From NCBI RefSeq assembly GCF_020782875.1, contig NZ_JAJGBN010000009.1:1-64000 (forward strand): a stretch of DNA of 64,000 bases, in the 5' to 3' direction. The DNA comes from Allomuricauda sp. M10 (GTDB lineage: Bacteria > Bacteroidota > Bacteroidia > Flavobacteriales > Flavobacteriaceae). Below, piece by piece: positions 25,506 to 34,536 of this stretch. A program made the position numbers and the translations under genes. Positions within the stretch are counted from its first letter, which is position 1; every line of letters starts with the position of its first letter. The notes beneath the pieces were generated by a model. That model was not told the origin of the DNA, made no database searches, and saw only the letters and a list, made by a program, of their open reading frames with translations.

Positions 25506-25715
25506 TCAGTTCAACTCGGGCAACGAGTCTTTTTTACATTCCTGCTCATGAGGCAATTTGCCGCAAAAACCACAGGCTTCGCCACTCTTGTTCAAAAAGG
25601 GGCTTTGACTTGCACAGGTTCCGGCAAACTTCCCATCTTTTTTACTCCAAATTTTAATTGCGATTCCAGCAAATGCAAGTGCTAACAGGCCAATGGTCAA
25701 TAGTGCTAACTTCAT
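25506..25715 (-). CDS. Small Cys-rich membrane or secreted peptide
   Basis: 69 aa from the ATG at 25715; an apparent upstream TTG falls inside a promoter box. One N-terminal transmembrane helix (LALLTIGLLALAFAGIAI) is followed by a short exposed tail with four cysteines spaced C-x13-C-x2-C-x8-C (GTCAS, GEACGFCGKL, QECKK). I recall this as a small flavobacterial family annotated only as membrane or secreted protein, usually near lipA and the ECF sigma gene. The cysteines could bind a metal or form disulfides. The function is unknown. Confidence 0.75.
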   Translation of the reverse strand: MKLALLTIGLLALAFAGIAIKIWSKKDGKFAGTCASQSPFLNKSGEACGFCGKLPHEQECKKDSLPELN

Positions 25716-25730
25716 AATCCAACTTTTGTA

Positions 25731-25738
25731 CAAAGGTA
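25731..25738 (-). promoter_or_regulatory. -7 promoter box for the Cys-rich peptide
   Basis: TACCTTTG on the minus strand, 15 nt before the ATG at 25715; exact TAnnTTTG match. It explains why a longer TTG-start frame is spurious. Confidence 0.5.
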
Positions 25739-25787
25739 CAAAATACCCTTGTAAAGCAAGGGCAGGTTTACCTTTACTTTAGGATTA

Positions 25788-26546
25788 TTAATAGGCGATG
25801 TTAGCGACAATATTGTCCACAGAAGGAGCGGCATTGCCACCTTTTGGTTCAATGGTGATGTAGCCTACGGCATTGTCAGCATAGGGTAGGGCCAAAAGTT
25901 TGTCCTTTTCGTCCAATTGCTTGATAACACCCAAGTTTACCAATTCGCCGTTCACTTCGGCCCACATTTGGAAACATTTGTCTTCTGGCAATTGTGGAAC
26001 ATTGCTCACATTGATGTAAGACAATTTTTTGACCGGGTTGATATAGGCGATGGCTTTCAACTCTTTTCCTTCACGCTTACCGTTGACCTCATATTTTTTG
26101 GTCGCAGGGTTGTTCAGGACGATGAACTGGTTCCTCATGTCTTCCAACTGGTCCTTCATGTTGTCTTCCAAATATTTGATCTTGTTGGAAACCAAGGTAT
26201 TTTCCTCTTGAAGGTTTTTGTTTTGGTTCCAGAAGAATAGGGAAGACCCGGCGAAAACCAAAATGGCGACACTGGCAGCAACGGCGTAACGGTAGAACCT
26301 TTTGCTCACCATTTTTTCCTTTTTGGCACTGGCAAGGATGATTTCCTTCAGACCTTCAGGGGTGTTTTTGGCGTACATTTTGGCAAAGGTCTCCAAGTTT
26401 TTTTGAAGCTCGTCATACGTTTCCCTCACCTCGGGATACATGGCGATATACCTTTCCGCTTGTTGGGATTCTTCTTTAGAAGCATCACCAATAAGATATT
26501 TTTCCAATATGTCGGATTCCAGAAATATTTTTACTTTTTCCTTCAT
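25788..26546 (-). CDS. Anti-sigma factor (RskA-like)
   Basis: 252 aa. The cytoplasmic N-terminal ~90 residues carry the sigma-binding type helices (LEKYLIGDASKEESQQAERY). A single transmembrane helix follows (YAVAASVAILVFAGSSLFFW), then a periplasmic coiled coil and the RskA C-terminal domain (KCFQMWAEVNGELVNLGVI, VGYITIEPKGG). It should hold the sigma factor encoded just upstream at the membrane until a signal triggers release, usually by regulated proteolysis. Its ATG overlaps the sigma stop codon, so the pair is co-translated. Confidence 0.92.
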   Translation of the reverse strand: MKEKVKIFLESDILEKYLIGDASKEESQQAERYIAMYPEVRETYDELQKNLETFAKMYAKNTPEGLKEIILASAKKEKMVSKRFYRYAVAASVAILVFAGSSLFFWNQNKNLQEENTLVSNKIKYLEDNMKDQLEDMRNQFIVLNNPATKKYEVNGKREGKELKAIAYINPVKKLSYINVSNVPQLPEDKCFQMWAEVNGELVNLGVIKQLDEKDKLLALPYADNAVGYITIEPKGGNAAPSVDNIVANIAY

Positions 26547-27109
26547 GACAGTAAGTTTAAGATTAAGAGCAAGGACATTGTTGTGCCATAGATTTTTCCA
26601 AGTTCCCTAAGTCCTATTTTTAGTCTTGATTTTATTGTTCCCAGCGGAATGTCCAGTTCTTCACTTGCCTCTTGTTGAGTCATTCCATCAAAAAACAGGG
26701 CCTCCAATACTATGCGGTACTTCGGGTCGATCTTATCCAAATTATCTTGGATATCCATATGGTCGGGCACAATACCCTTAACTCCAACTTTATATACGTT
26801 GGAAACATCGATTTGGACTTCCTTATCCGCTTTATTATTTATACTTCTTAATTTATCGATGGCCGTGTTCCTTGTTATGCGGAACAACCAGGTAAAAAGT
26901 TTGGCTTTGGAGGCGTCATAGGAATCCGCTTTTTTCCAAATTTTAATGAAACTTTCCTGCAATACATCCTGGGCCAGATCTTCATCTTTTACCACCTTAA
27001 AAGCGACACCGTAGAGCGTTTCACTGTAGTTTTCATAGAGCAGTGAAATGGCCCTATCGTCCTTTTCTGCCAGTAGTGAAACAATATGTCTTTCAATCAA
27101 TGTGCTCAT
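26543..27109 (-). CDS. RNA polymerase ECF sigma factor, paired with the RskA-like anti-sigma
   Basis: 188 aa. Region 2: ISLLYENYSETLYGVAFKVV, EDLAQDVLQESFIKIWKKAD, FTWLFRITRNTAIDKLR. Region 4: DPKYRIVLEALFFDGMTQQE, ASEELDIPLGTIKSRLKIGL. It is closest to the SigK type that pairs with RskA. A short hydrophobic tail (TMSLLLILNLLS) follows the helix-turn-helix and is unusual for a sigma factor. The gene is directly upstream of and overlaps the anti-sigma gene. The upstream 202 nt (27110-27311) has no gene. Confidence 0.92.
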   Translation of the reverse strand: MSTLIERHIVSLLAEKDDRAISLLYENYSETLYGVAFKVVKDEDLAQDVLQESFIKIWKKADSYDASKAKLFTWLFRITRNTAIDKLRSINNKADKEVQIDVSNVYKVGVKGIVPDHMDIQDNLDKIDPKYRIVLEALFFDGMTQQEASEELDIPLGTIKSRLKIGLRELGKIYGTTMSLLLILNLLS

Positions 27110-27280
27110 GTATGACGCTTTTGGTAATTTTTTTTGGGGACAAAAATCTAAAATAGGGTTTATCTCGTATATAGAACAAAGCTAAGGCAGAAAAAGGATT
27201 ATCTACTTAGCCATTTGAAAAGAATTTAGAGGGTTTGAATGCCCTGACTGCATACATAAATTTGGTTAGTTTGGTTTGGT

Positions 27281-27315
27281 ATAACCCCCGTTTCTGTTCT
27301 AAGTGCGGGGGTTAT
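27281..27315. terminator. Hairpin at the 3' end of murB
   Basis: A perfect 10-bp stem (ATAACCCCCG with CGGGGGTTAT) and a 15-nt loop overlap the murB TAA stop. There is no long T tail on either side, so terminator function is likely but not certain. Confidence 0.55.
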
Positions 27316-28328
27316 TTTATGATGTTCACCTCGGGTTGGATTTTAATCCCGAAAGTATCATAAACCTCTTTCATGACTTTTTCGGATAGGGCAAGTATCT
27401 CTGCACCAGTAGCATTCCCATAATTGACCAATACCAAAGCCTGCTTATCGTGTACACCTGCGTCACCAAATCTTTTTCCCTTAAATCCACATTGCTCAAT
27501 AAGCCAACCGGCAGGGATTTTTATTTGGTCATCATCAGTTTCATAATGGGGTGCTTGCGGATTTTTTTTGATGAACTTTTCAAAAGCCTTTCTTGAAATT
27601 ACCGGGTTTTTAAAAAAGCTACCACTGTTTCCCAGTTCTTTTGGGTCGGGCAATTTGCTTCTTCGGATGGTAATCACGGCGTTTGAAATATCCTGAATGG
27701 TTGGATAAATGACATCATTTTTCTGCAGTTCGGCCTCAATGGCGCCATATCCGGTATGCAGGGCATGGTCATGTTTGGTAAGCCTTAAATTTACCGATGT
27801 GATGATATATTTGTCCTTAGCTTCGTTCTTGAAAATGGATTCCCGATAACCAAATTTGCATTCCTCATTATCAAAGGAAATCAATTCACCTGTTGCCATT
27901 TCCATAGCCGTGCAACTCACAAAAACATCTTTCAGCTCAACACCGTACGCACCAATATTCTGTATGGGTGCAGTTCCCACATTTCCGGGGATTAACGAAA
28001 GGTTTTCAATGCCACCGAAATCCTTTTCAAGGCACCACATGACCAAACCGTGCCAATTTTCGCCGGCCATGGCCTTGATTTCAACAGTGTCCTCATTTTC
28101 TTCCACAATGCTGATACCCTCCAGATTGATATGCATCACAAGGGCGTCTATATCTTTGGTAAGCAACATATTGCTTCCACCACTGATGATGAATTTTTTG
28201 GGATATGCCTTAAGCTCCAAGACTTTCTGTAGTTGGGCAAGTCCTGTGATATCAACAAAAAAACGTGCCTTGGCATCGATACCAAAGGTATTATACGGTT
28301 TTAAGGATATGTTTTCAAGAATATTCAC
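27312..28328 (-). CDS. murB: UDP-N-acetylenolpyruvoylglucosamine reductase
   Basis: 338 aa FAD enzyme that reduces UDP-GlcNAc-enolpyruvate to UDP-MurNAc in peptidoglycan synthesis. The N-terminal NTFGIDAKARFFVDI, the FAD-binding IPGNVGTAPIQNIGAYG and the proton-donor serine in LGNSGSFFKNP are all present. The architecture matches the type I enzyme (long form). It starts with GTG overlapping the stop of the aminotransferase gene (GTGA), so translation is coupled. Confidence 0.94.
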   Translation of the reverse strand: MNILENISLKPYNTFGIDAKARFFVDITGLAQLQKVLELKAYPKKFIISGGSNMLLTKDIDALVMHINLEGISIVEENEDTVEIKAMAGENWHGLVMWCLEKDFGGIENLSLIPGNVGTAPIQNIGAYGVELKDVFVSCTAMEMATGELISFDNEECKFGYRESIFKNEAKDKYIITSVNLRLTKHDHALHTGYGAIEAELQKNDVIYPTIQDISNAVITIRRSKLPDPKELGNSGSFFKNPVISRKAFEKFIKKNPQAPHYETDDDQIKIPAGWLIEQCGFKGKRFGDAGVHDKQALVLVNYGNATGAEILALSEKVMKEVYDTFGIKIQPEVNIIK

Positions 28329-29518
28329 CGGGCGTTGTACTTGGTTAAGGCCTTGCCCAAAATCTGGACCGCCTTTACAAGTTGCTCTTTTTCGAGCACA
28401 TAAGCAATTCTTATCTGATTTTTTCCAAGTCCGGGAGTGGCATAAAAACCGGCGGCAGGGGCAACCATCACGGTATTGCCATCCACTTCAAAATGCTCCA
28501 GCAACCATTGGGCAAAATCATCGGCATCTTCCACAGGTAATTCCACCACACAGTAAAAGGCGCCTTGTGGAACCGCTACTTTTACACCTTCCAACTTCTG
28601 GAGTTCGGAAATCAGGATGTTCCTTCGGGAAACGTATTCCTCGATCACGGCATCAAAATATTCCTGGGGCGTTTCCAAGGCAGCCTCACTGGCAATTTGT
28701 GCAAAAGTGGGGGGTGACAATCGGGCCTGTGCAAATTTCAAGGCCGTTTGGATCACTTCCTTGTTTTTGGAAACCAAACATCCGATTCGGGCACCGCACA
28801 TACTGTATCTTTTAGAAACGGAATCCACCACAATGGCATGTTCCTCCAAACCTTCCACCTGTAGAATGGAATAATGGGTCCTTCCTTCATAGGTGAATTC
28901 ACGGTACACTTCATCAGCGATCAAGAACAGATTATGTTTTTTCACCATTTCCGCCAACTGCATGATTTCTTCCTTACTATATAGGTAGCCAGTTGGGTTA
29001 CCGGGATTGCAGATTAGGATGGCCTTGGTTTTTGGGGTGATGAGTTTTTCAAACTCCGAAATGGGAGGGAGGGCAAAATTGGTATCGATGCTGGAAACGA
29101 TCGGAACCACATTCACGCCTGCAGCAGTGGCAAATCCATTGTAATTGGCGTAAAATGGCTCCGGTATAATGATTTCATCCTCGGCATCCATAATGGTGCC
29201 CATGGCAAAACTCAACGCTTCCGAACCCCCTGTGGTCACAATAATGTCCTTTGCGTTTACATATATGTCCTTTTTGGCATAATAGGCCGCAATTTTTTCC
29301 CTGTATTGTTCGGAGCCCTCCGTCATACTGTAGGCTAAAACCTCAATGGTGTGGTTGCGAACCGCATCCAATGCCACTTTTGGGGTCTTGATATCGGGTT
29401 GCCCAATATTGAGGTGAATTACATGGGTGCCACGCTTTTTTGCAGCCTCGGCATAGGGGACCAATTTACGGATGGGAGAGGCGGGCATGTGCCTCCCTTT
29501 GTTAGAGATACTGGGCAT
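28325..29518 (-). CDS. PLP-dependent aminotransferase, class I/II
   Basis: 397 aa from the ATG at 29518; the frame extends 12 codons further upstream but the aligned family start is here (PASPIRKLVPYAEAAKKRG). PLP-binding features are GGSEALSFAMG, ICNPGNPTGYLY, and the Schiff-base lysine in VDSVSKRYSMCGARIG. The fold is that of aspartate/aromatic aminotransferases. The amino donor is not determinable; aspartate or a branched/aromatic amino acid is likely. It forms an operon with murB, with a four-base overlap. Confidence 0.88.
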   Translation of the reverse strand: MPSISNKGRHMPASPIRKLVPYAEAAKKRGTHVIHLNIGQPDIKTPKVALDAVRNHTIEVLAYSMTEGSEQYREKIAAYYAKKDIYVNAKDIIVTTGGSEALSFAMGTIMDAEDEIIIPEPFYANYNGFATAAGVNVVPIVSSIDTNFALPPISEFEKLITPKTKAILICNPGNPTGYLYSKEEIMQLAEMVKKHNLFLIADEVYREFTYEGRTHYSILQVEGLEEHAIVVDSVSKRYSMCGARIGCLVSKNKEVIQTALKFAQARLSPPTFAQIASEAALETPQEYFDAVIEEYVSRRNILISELQKLEGVKVAVPQGAFYCVVELPVEDADDFAQWLLEHFEVDGNTVMVAPAAGFYATPGLGKNQIRIAYVLEKEQLVKAVQILGKALTKYNAR

Positions 29519-29664
29519 TTCCAAATTTTTACGCAAAAATGGGAAAACCAACACTTGAAAACAACATATTGCGCAATATTTGTTCGCCGATCAAAATGTT
29601 AAATTCAGTGGAGGCATTCTTTGAATTTTGTATATTTAGTAAACATAACCTTATAAAAGTGAGT

Positions 29665-31002
29665 ATGTTAAAAAAAATGCTATATTTTTTTATACTTCTT
29701 TTAATTGTGCCGATAACTGTTTTGGCGCAGGGATATGGTTTGCCCAATGGGCAGAAATTCGAAAAAATCAGGTTTGAACTCATCAATAACCTGATGATTG
29801 TACCTATAGAGATCAATGGGGCCGAATTGACTTTCATTTTGGATTCAGGCGTGAGCAAGCCCATTTTATTTAATCTTTCCGAATCGGATTCTGTACCCAT
29901 CAACAATGTTTCCGAGGTAACCATTCGGGGATTGGGTGATGGAGAACCCATGAAAGCATTGAGTTCCAAAGGGAATGTTTTTAAACTTGGCAATGCCAGG
30001 AATTTTTCTCAGGACCTTTATGTAGTATTGGATCGGGATATCAATCTATCCACATCGTTGGGAATTCCTGTGCATGGTATCATGGGATATGATCTGTTCC
30101 GCGATTTTGTGGTAGAAGTCAATTATGGTTCCAAGAACATTAAACTACACGACCCTAACATATACGAATACCGACAAAAGAAGAACGATCAGACCATTCC
30201 TTTGGTAGTGGAAAGGAAAAAGGCCTATGTTGAGGGTACCGTTCTAATGCGGGATACAGCAAACATTAAGGTAAAATTGTTGGTGGATACAGGAAGTAGC
30301 GATGCCTTATGGCTTTTTCATGAACCTGAACGCGGATTGGAGGTGCCCGACAAAAATTATGAAGACCATCTGGGCAGGGGATTGAGTGGTGATATTTTTG
30401 GAAAGCGTTCCAAGATCAGAGGTGTCCGTATCGGGGATTTTGAACTGAAGGACGCCAAGGTGGCCTTTCCTTACCGAGAATTTTTCGGAGGGTTTGAAAA
30501 CTTGGGTGATCGAAATGGAAGTGTTGGTGGTGAAGTGTTGAAACGTTTCAATATGGTGTTCGATTATTCCCGTGGCCAGGTAACGCTCCGCAAAAATGGC
30601 AACTTCAAGGAGCCTTTCCAATACAATTTGGCCGGTATAGAACTTCAACATAACGGATTACGCTACATCGCTGAAAGTATTGCCGATAACAACGGAATTG
30701 TAAAGGATGATGATTCTTCCTTCGGAAACGTCAAGATTTTGATAGAGAACCGAACAAAGCTTAGCTTGGTCCCTGAAATAGTCGTATCCAGTATCAGGGC
30801 CGGTAGTCCTGCTGCTGAAGCTGGCCTTCGAGAAGGGGACGTGATCTTGGCCATCAATGGAAAGGGAGTGCATCGATATAAGATCCAGGAAATCCTAAAA
30901 ATGTTGAATGAGAAGGAAGGAAAACGCGTTAAAGTTTTGATTGAACGCTACAACAAAGACCTTCTGTTTTCTTTTGTATTGAAGAAAGTGTTCGACGACT
31001 AG
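29665..31002 (+). CDS. Retropepsin-like aspartic protease with C-terminal PDZ domain (secreted)
   Basis: 445 aa from the ATG at 29665, which opens a proper signal peptide (FFILLLIVPITVLAQ); the frame extends upstream but into an AT-rich non-coding stretch. Two aspartic-protease motifs are present, Asp 60 (TFILDSGVSKPILF) and Asp 208 (KLLVDTGSSDALWLF), suggesting a bilobal protease in one chain. A PDZ domain occupies about residues 370-440 (SIRAGSPAAEAGLREGDVIL, INGKGVHRYKI). It is predicted to be periplasmic. A C-terminal PDZ often recognises unfolded substrates, so a quality-control role is plausible. Confidence 0.85.
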   Translation: MLKKMLYFFILLLIVPITVLAQGYGLPNGQKFEKIRFELINNLMIVPIEINGAELTFILDSGVSKPILFNLSESDSVPINNVSEVTIRGLGDGEPMKALSSKGNVFKLGNARNFSQDLYVVLDRDINLSTSLGIPVHGIMGYDLFRDFVVEVNYGSKNIKLHDPNIYEYRQKKNDQTIPLVVERKKAYVEGTVLMRDTANIKVKLLVDTGSSDALWLFHEPERGLEVPDKNYEDHLGRGLSGDIFGKRSKIRGVRIGDFELKDAKVAFPYREFFGGFENLGDRNGSVGGEVLKRFNMVFDYSRGQVTLRKNGNFKEPFQYNLAGIELQHNGLRYIAESIADNNGIVKDDDSSFGNVKILIENRTKLSLVPEIVVSSIRAGSPAAEAGLREGDVILAINGKGVHRYKIQEILKMLNEKEGKRVKVLIERYNKDLLFSFVLKKVFDD

Positions 31003-31010
31003 AAATAAAA

Positions 31011-31037
31011 AGCCCCGGAAACAAAGTTTCCAGGGCT
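31011..31037 (-). terminator. Terminator between the aspartic protease and DUF1573 genes
   Basis: A 12-bp stem with one mismatch (AGCCCCGGAAAC with GTTTCCAGGGCT). Only the minus strand has a T run after it (GGCTTTTTATTT), so it mainly serves DUF1573. Confidence 0.85.
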
Positions 31038-31058
31038 CCTATTAAAATAATTTTCTTT

Positions 31059-31448
31059 TTACTTACTGGCACCAGGTCCTTTAACCTCTCCTTTGATTTT
31101 TAAAACCTTCGTAGGGGTATCAGAATTGGAGGTCACGGTAATGGCCTTTCTAATTGGGCCAACCCTGTTGGTGTCATATTTCACTTCGATTTTACCTGTT
31201 TTACCTGGCATGATCGGTTCTTCCGGTTTTTTAGGGATGGTACATCCACAGCTGGATCTAACATCACTGATTACCAAAGGAGCAGTTCCTGTATTAGTGA
31301 ATTCAAATACACGAACTCCATCGCTTCCTTTTTCAATTTCACCGTAATCGATGGTCTCACTTTTAAATTCAATTTTAGCCGTAGCTTCTTGCGCATAGAT
31401 CCCTAGGGAAATAAGCCCTAAAAATAGCACGAGTACAGTTTTTTTCAT
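31059..31448 (-). CDS. DUF1573 domain protein (secreted)
   Basis: 129 aa from the ATG at 31448; an upstream TTG at 31475 lies inside a promoter box. It has a signal peptide (KKTVLVLFLGLISLGIYAQ) and then one DUF1573 beta-sandwich domain with the family's KIEFKSETIDYGEIEKGSDG, FTNTGTAPLVISDVRSSCGC and KVLKIKGEV. The conserved SSCGCT has two cysteines that may bind copper or form a disulfide. The family is abundant in Bacteroidota and resembles a small ASPM-SPD-2-Hydin domain. It is probably periplasmic; the function is unknown. Confidence 0.9.
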   Translation of the reverse strand: MKKTVLVLFLGLISLGIYAQEATAKIEFKSETIDYGEIEKGSDGVRVFEFTNTGTAPLVISDVRSSCGCTIPKKPEEPIMPGKTGKIEVKYDTNRVGPIRKAITVTSNSDTPTKVLKIKGEVKGPGASK

Positions 31449-31472
31449 CATTTTTGGTTTTTGGGTGAATTT

Positions 31473-31480
31473 CAAAAGTA
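31473..31480 (-). promoter_or_regulatory. -7 promoter box for the DUF1573 gene
   Basis: TACTTTTG on the minus strand, 24 nt before the ATG at 31448; exact TAnnTTTG match. Confidence 0.45.
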
Positions 31481-31510
31481 GATGTTTTCACACCTGCGTC
31501 CAAAATTCTT

Positions 31511-31539
31511 TTGTTATGTAATAACGTTACTTATTTTTG
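31511..31539 (+). promoter_or_regulatory. Promoter for valS (-33 TTG, -7 TATTTTTG)
   Basis: TTG at 31511-31513 and TATTTTTG at 31532-31539 are separated by 18 nt, the best full match to the Bacteroidota promoter in this window. It leaves a leader of about 105 nt before the valS ATG. A long leader could carry regulation, but I cannot identify a T-box or other known motif in it. Confidence 0.6.
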
Positions 31540-31649
31540 TTTCGTATTTCTGAATCGGAATCTATCCGAAGAATAGCTATTGATAAACATTGCGCTTTCC
31601 CTTCAAAAATTCGATTCAAACCCATATGTAACAAAAACTGTACCGAAAA

Positions 31650-34274
31650 ATGGAAATTCCATCAAAATATGAGCCCAAAAGGGTTGAAGAGCGCTGGTAT
31701 AACTACTGGATGGAGCATGATTATTTTAGCTCAACCCCTGATGAAAGGGAGCCTTACACCATTGTGATTCCCCCACCAAACGTGACAGGGGTGCTCCATA
31801 TGGGCCATATGCTCAACAATACCATTCAAGATGTGCTCATACGTCGTGCCCGACTATTGGGAAAAAATGCCTGTTGGGTGCCTGGTACGGATCACGCTTC
31901 CATTGCTACGGAAGCCAAAGTGGTGGCCAAATTAAAGGAACAAGGGATTGATAAGGCCAACTTGTCCCGGGAGGATTTTTTAAAGCACGCTTGGGACTGG
32001 ACCCACGAATATGGTGGTGTCATCCTTCAACAATTGAAAAAACTGGGCTGCTCCTGTGATTGGAACCGGACCAAATTCACCATGGATGATGATATGTCCG
32101 CTTCAGTGATCAAGGTTTTTGTGGATTTGTACAATAAGGGATTGATTTACAGGGGTTATCGAATGGTGAACTGGGATCCTGAAGCCAAAACTACCTTGTC
32201 CGATGAAGAAGTAATCTATGAAGAAAGACAGGGCAATCTGTATTATTTGGCCTATGATATTGAAGGTTCAGACGAAAAGGTAACCATTGCAACCACCCGT
32301 CCCGAGACCATTTTGGGAGATACTGCCATCTGTATCAACCCAACTGATGAAAGATACCATCATCTTCGCGGTAAAAAGGCCATTGTGCCCATATGTGGTA
32401 GGGTTATCCCGATCATTGAAGATGAATATGTGGATGTGGAGTTCGGTACCGGTTGCTTAAAAGTGACCCCGGCCCACGATGAGAACGATAAGAATCTTGG
32501 GGAAAAGCACAATCTGGAGGTTATTGACATCTTCAATGAGGATGCTACTTTGAATTCCTTCGGATTGCATTACCAAGGTAAAGATCGATTTGTGGTCCGC
32601 AAGGAAATCGCCAAGGAATTGGAAGAAAAGGGATTTTTGGTGAAAACGGAACAGCATATCAACAAGGTGGGGACTTCCGAAAGAACCAAGGCCGTTATTG
32701 AACCCCGATTGTCCGATCAGTGGTTCCTGAAAATGGAAACTTTGGCCAAACCTGCTTTGGATGCGGTTTTAAATACGCATGATGTTAAGTTGTATCCTTC
32801 CAAATTCGATAATACCTATCGCCATTGGATGGAAAACATCCGCGATTGGAACATATCCCGTCAGTTGTGGTGGGGACAACAGATTCCAGCTTATTATTAT
32901 GGTGATGGCAAAGAGGATTTTGTAGTGGCCGAAACCCCTGAGCAAGCTTTGGAATTGGTTAAATCTAAAAATCCGGCAATCCAACAATCCGATTTACGTC
33001 AAGATCCGGATGTTTTGGACACTTGGTTTTCTTCCTGGTTATGGCCCATCAGTGTTTTTGGTGGAATCATGGAGCCGGACAATAAGGACGTGAATTATTA
33101 TTATCCCACCAGTGATTTGGTTACCGGTCCCGATATTTTGTTCTTCTGGGTGGCCAGAATGATCATTTCCGGGTACGAGTACAGAGGGGAAAGACCTTTT
33201 GAAAATGTGTATCTGACAGGTTTGGTTCGCGATAAACAGCGTCGGAAAATGTCCAAATCCTTAGGGAATTCCCCTGATGCACTCCAATTGATAGAGGATT
33301 TTGGTGCCGATGGGGTTCGTGTTGGGTTATTATTGAGTTCCGCTGCGGGTAACGACTTGTTGTTTGATGAGGCCCTTTGTCAGCAGGGATCCAATTTTGC
33401 CAATAAGATCTGGAACGCTTTCCGATTGGTGAAAGGTTGGGAAGTTGCTGATATCCCTCAACCTGAAGCTGCTAAAACAGGAATTGACTGGTACAGGGCC
33501 AAGCTGAGTCAGACGTTGGTCGAAATTGAAGACCATTTTTCAAAATATCGCATTTCCGATGCCTTGATGGCCATTTACAAATTGGTTTGGGACGATTTCT
33601 GTTCTTGGTTGTTGGAAATTGTAAAACCAGCCTATCAACAACCAATAGACCGAACTTCTTTTGAGGCGGTAATCCAATTGTTTGAAGAAAATTTGAAACT
33701 GTTACATCCTTTCATGCCGTTCTTGACCGAGGAGATTTGGCAACACATTGCCAAACGTACCCCTGAGGATGCCCTGATTGTGGCCCAATGGCCCAAAGCT
33801 GAAAAAGTGAACGCCAAATTGATTGCCGATTTTGATTTCGCTGCCGAGGTCATTTCAGGTATCCGAACCATTAGAAAAGAAAAGAGCATTCCTCAAAAGG
33901 ATGCTTTGGAACTTTTTATGCTCAATGCGGAGGGAGTAGGTGATAATATGGACGCTATCATCCTAAAGGTGGCCAATGTTTCCAAATTGGAAACCATTGA
34001 TGCAGGATTGGACGGGGCTTTGAGTTATCGAGTGAAGAGTAACGAATATTTTATCCCGATCAGTGGGGCCATAGACGTTGAAGAAGAGATCAAAAAGATC
34101 AAGGAAGAGCTTCAATATACCAAAGGTTTCCTAAAATCGGTACAAGGTAAATTGAGCAACGAACGCTTTGTGAACAATGCACCGGAACAAGTAGTGGCCA
34201 TTGAACGCAAAAAAGCAGCTGATGCCGAAGCCAAGATTGAAACCTTGGAAAAAAGCCTGGCCAGTTTGCAATAG
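31650..34274 (+). CDS. valS: Valyl-tRNA synthetase
   Basis: 874 aa class Ia synthetase. The HIGH-type motif is LHMGHML (residues 49-55) and the KMSKS loop is [12 protein letters not shown] (near residue 533). The editing domain ([14 protein letters not shown]) and the tRNA-binding C-terminal coiled coil (residues ~800-874, [20 protein letters not shown]) are intact. It charges tRNA-Val and hydrolyses mischarged Thr-tRNA. It is monocistronic, with its own promoter and a terminator about 30 nt after the stop. Confidence 0.97.
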   Translation: MEIPSKYEPKRVEERWYNYWMEHDYFSSTPDEREPYTIVIPPPNVTGVLHMGHMLNNTIQDVLIRRARLLGKNACWVPGTDHASIATEAKVVAKLKEQGIDKANLSREDFLKHAWDWTHEYGGVILQQLKKLGCSCDWNRTKFTMDDDMSASVIKVFVDLYNKGLIYRGYRMVNWDPEAKTTLSDEEVIYEERQGNLYYLAYDIEGSDEKVTIATTRPETILGDTAICINPTDERYHHLRGKKAIVPICGRVIPIIEDEYVDVEFGTGCLKVTPAHDENDKNLGEKHNLEVIDIFNEDATLNSFGLHYQGKDRFVVRKEIAKELEEKGFLVKTEQHINKVGTSERTKAVIEPRLSDQWFLKMETLAKPALDAVLNTHDVKLYPSKFDNTYRHWMENIRDWNISRQLWWGQQIPAYYYGDGKEDFVVAETPEQALELVKSKNPAIQQSDLRQDPDVLDTWFSSWLWPISVFGGIMEPDNKDVNYYYPTSDLVTGPDILFFWVARMIISGYEYRGERPFENVYLTGLVRDKQRRKMSKSLGNSPDALQLIEDFGADGVRVGLLLSSAAGNDLLFDEALCQQGSNFANKIWNAFRLVKGWEVADIPQPEAAKTGIDWYRAKLSQTLVEIEDHFSKYRISDALMAIYKLVWDDFCSWLLEIVKPAYQQPIDRTSFEAVIQLFEENLKLLHPFMPFLTEEIWQHIAKRTPEDALIVAQWPKAEKVNAKLIADFDFAAEVISGIRTIRKEKSIPQKDALELFMLNAEGVGDNMDAIILKVANVSKLETIDAGLDGALSYRVKSNEYFIPISGAIDVEEEIKKIKEELQYTKGFLKSVQGKLSNERFVNNAPEQVVAIERKKAADAEAKIETLEKSLASLQ

Positions 34275-34303
34275 CCTTTCGTTATATCGCTAAATAATTT
34301 GTG

Positions 34304-34329
34304 AAAAGGGAAGGGGACTTCCCTTTTTT
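34304..34329 (+). terminator. Rho-independent terminator after valS
   Basis: An 8-bp stem (AAGGGAAG with CTTCCCTT), a 4-nt loop and a T run lie 30 nt after the stop. The following ~200 nt up to 34536 has no gene I can support. Confidence 0.85.
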
Positions 34330-34536
34330 CTTGTTCAAATGCTTCGAGTGTTAATGCGATAATAGAAATACGAGTTTGGTTGTTAGGCAAGGTGGAGATT
34401 TCTTCCCAAATGAAAAGAAGTTCGCAGTCCAGTTCGAATATCACTTACGCAAACGATATAGATTTATTTAAAAATTTGAAGTAAATTCATGACGCATTAC
34501 CCCGTACCTGCGTTGGTTAAACTTTAAATTTTACAG

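Noticed and set aside
27856-28815. Long plus-strand open frame (319 codons) across murB and the aminotransferase
   Set aside because: It is antisense to two well-supported genes; its translation has no recognisable domain and unusual composition.
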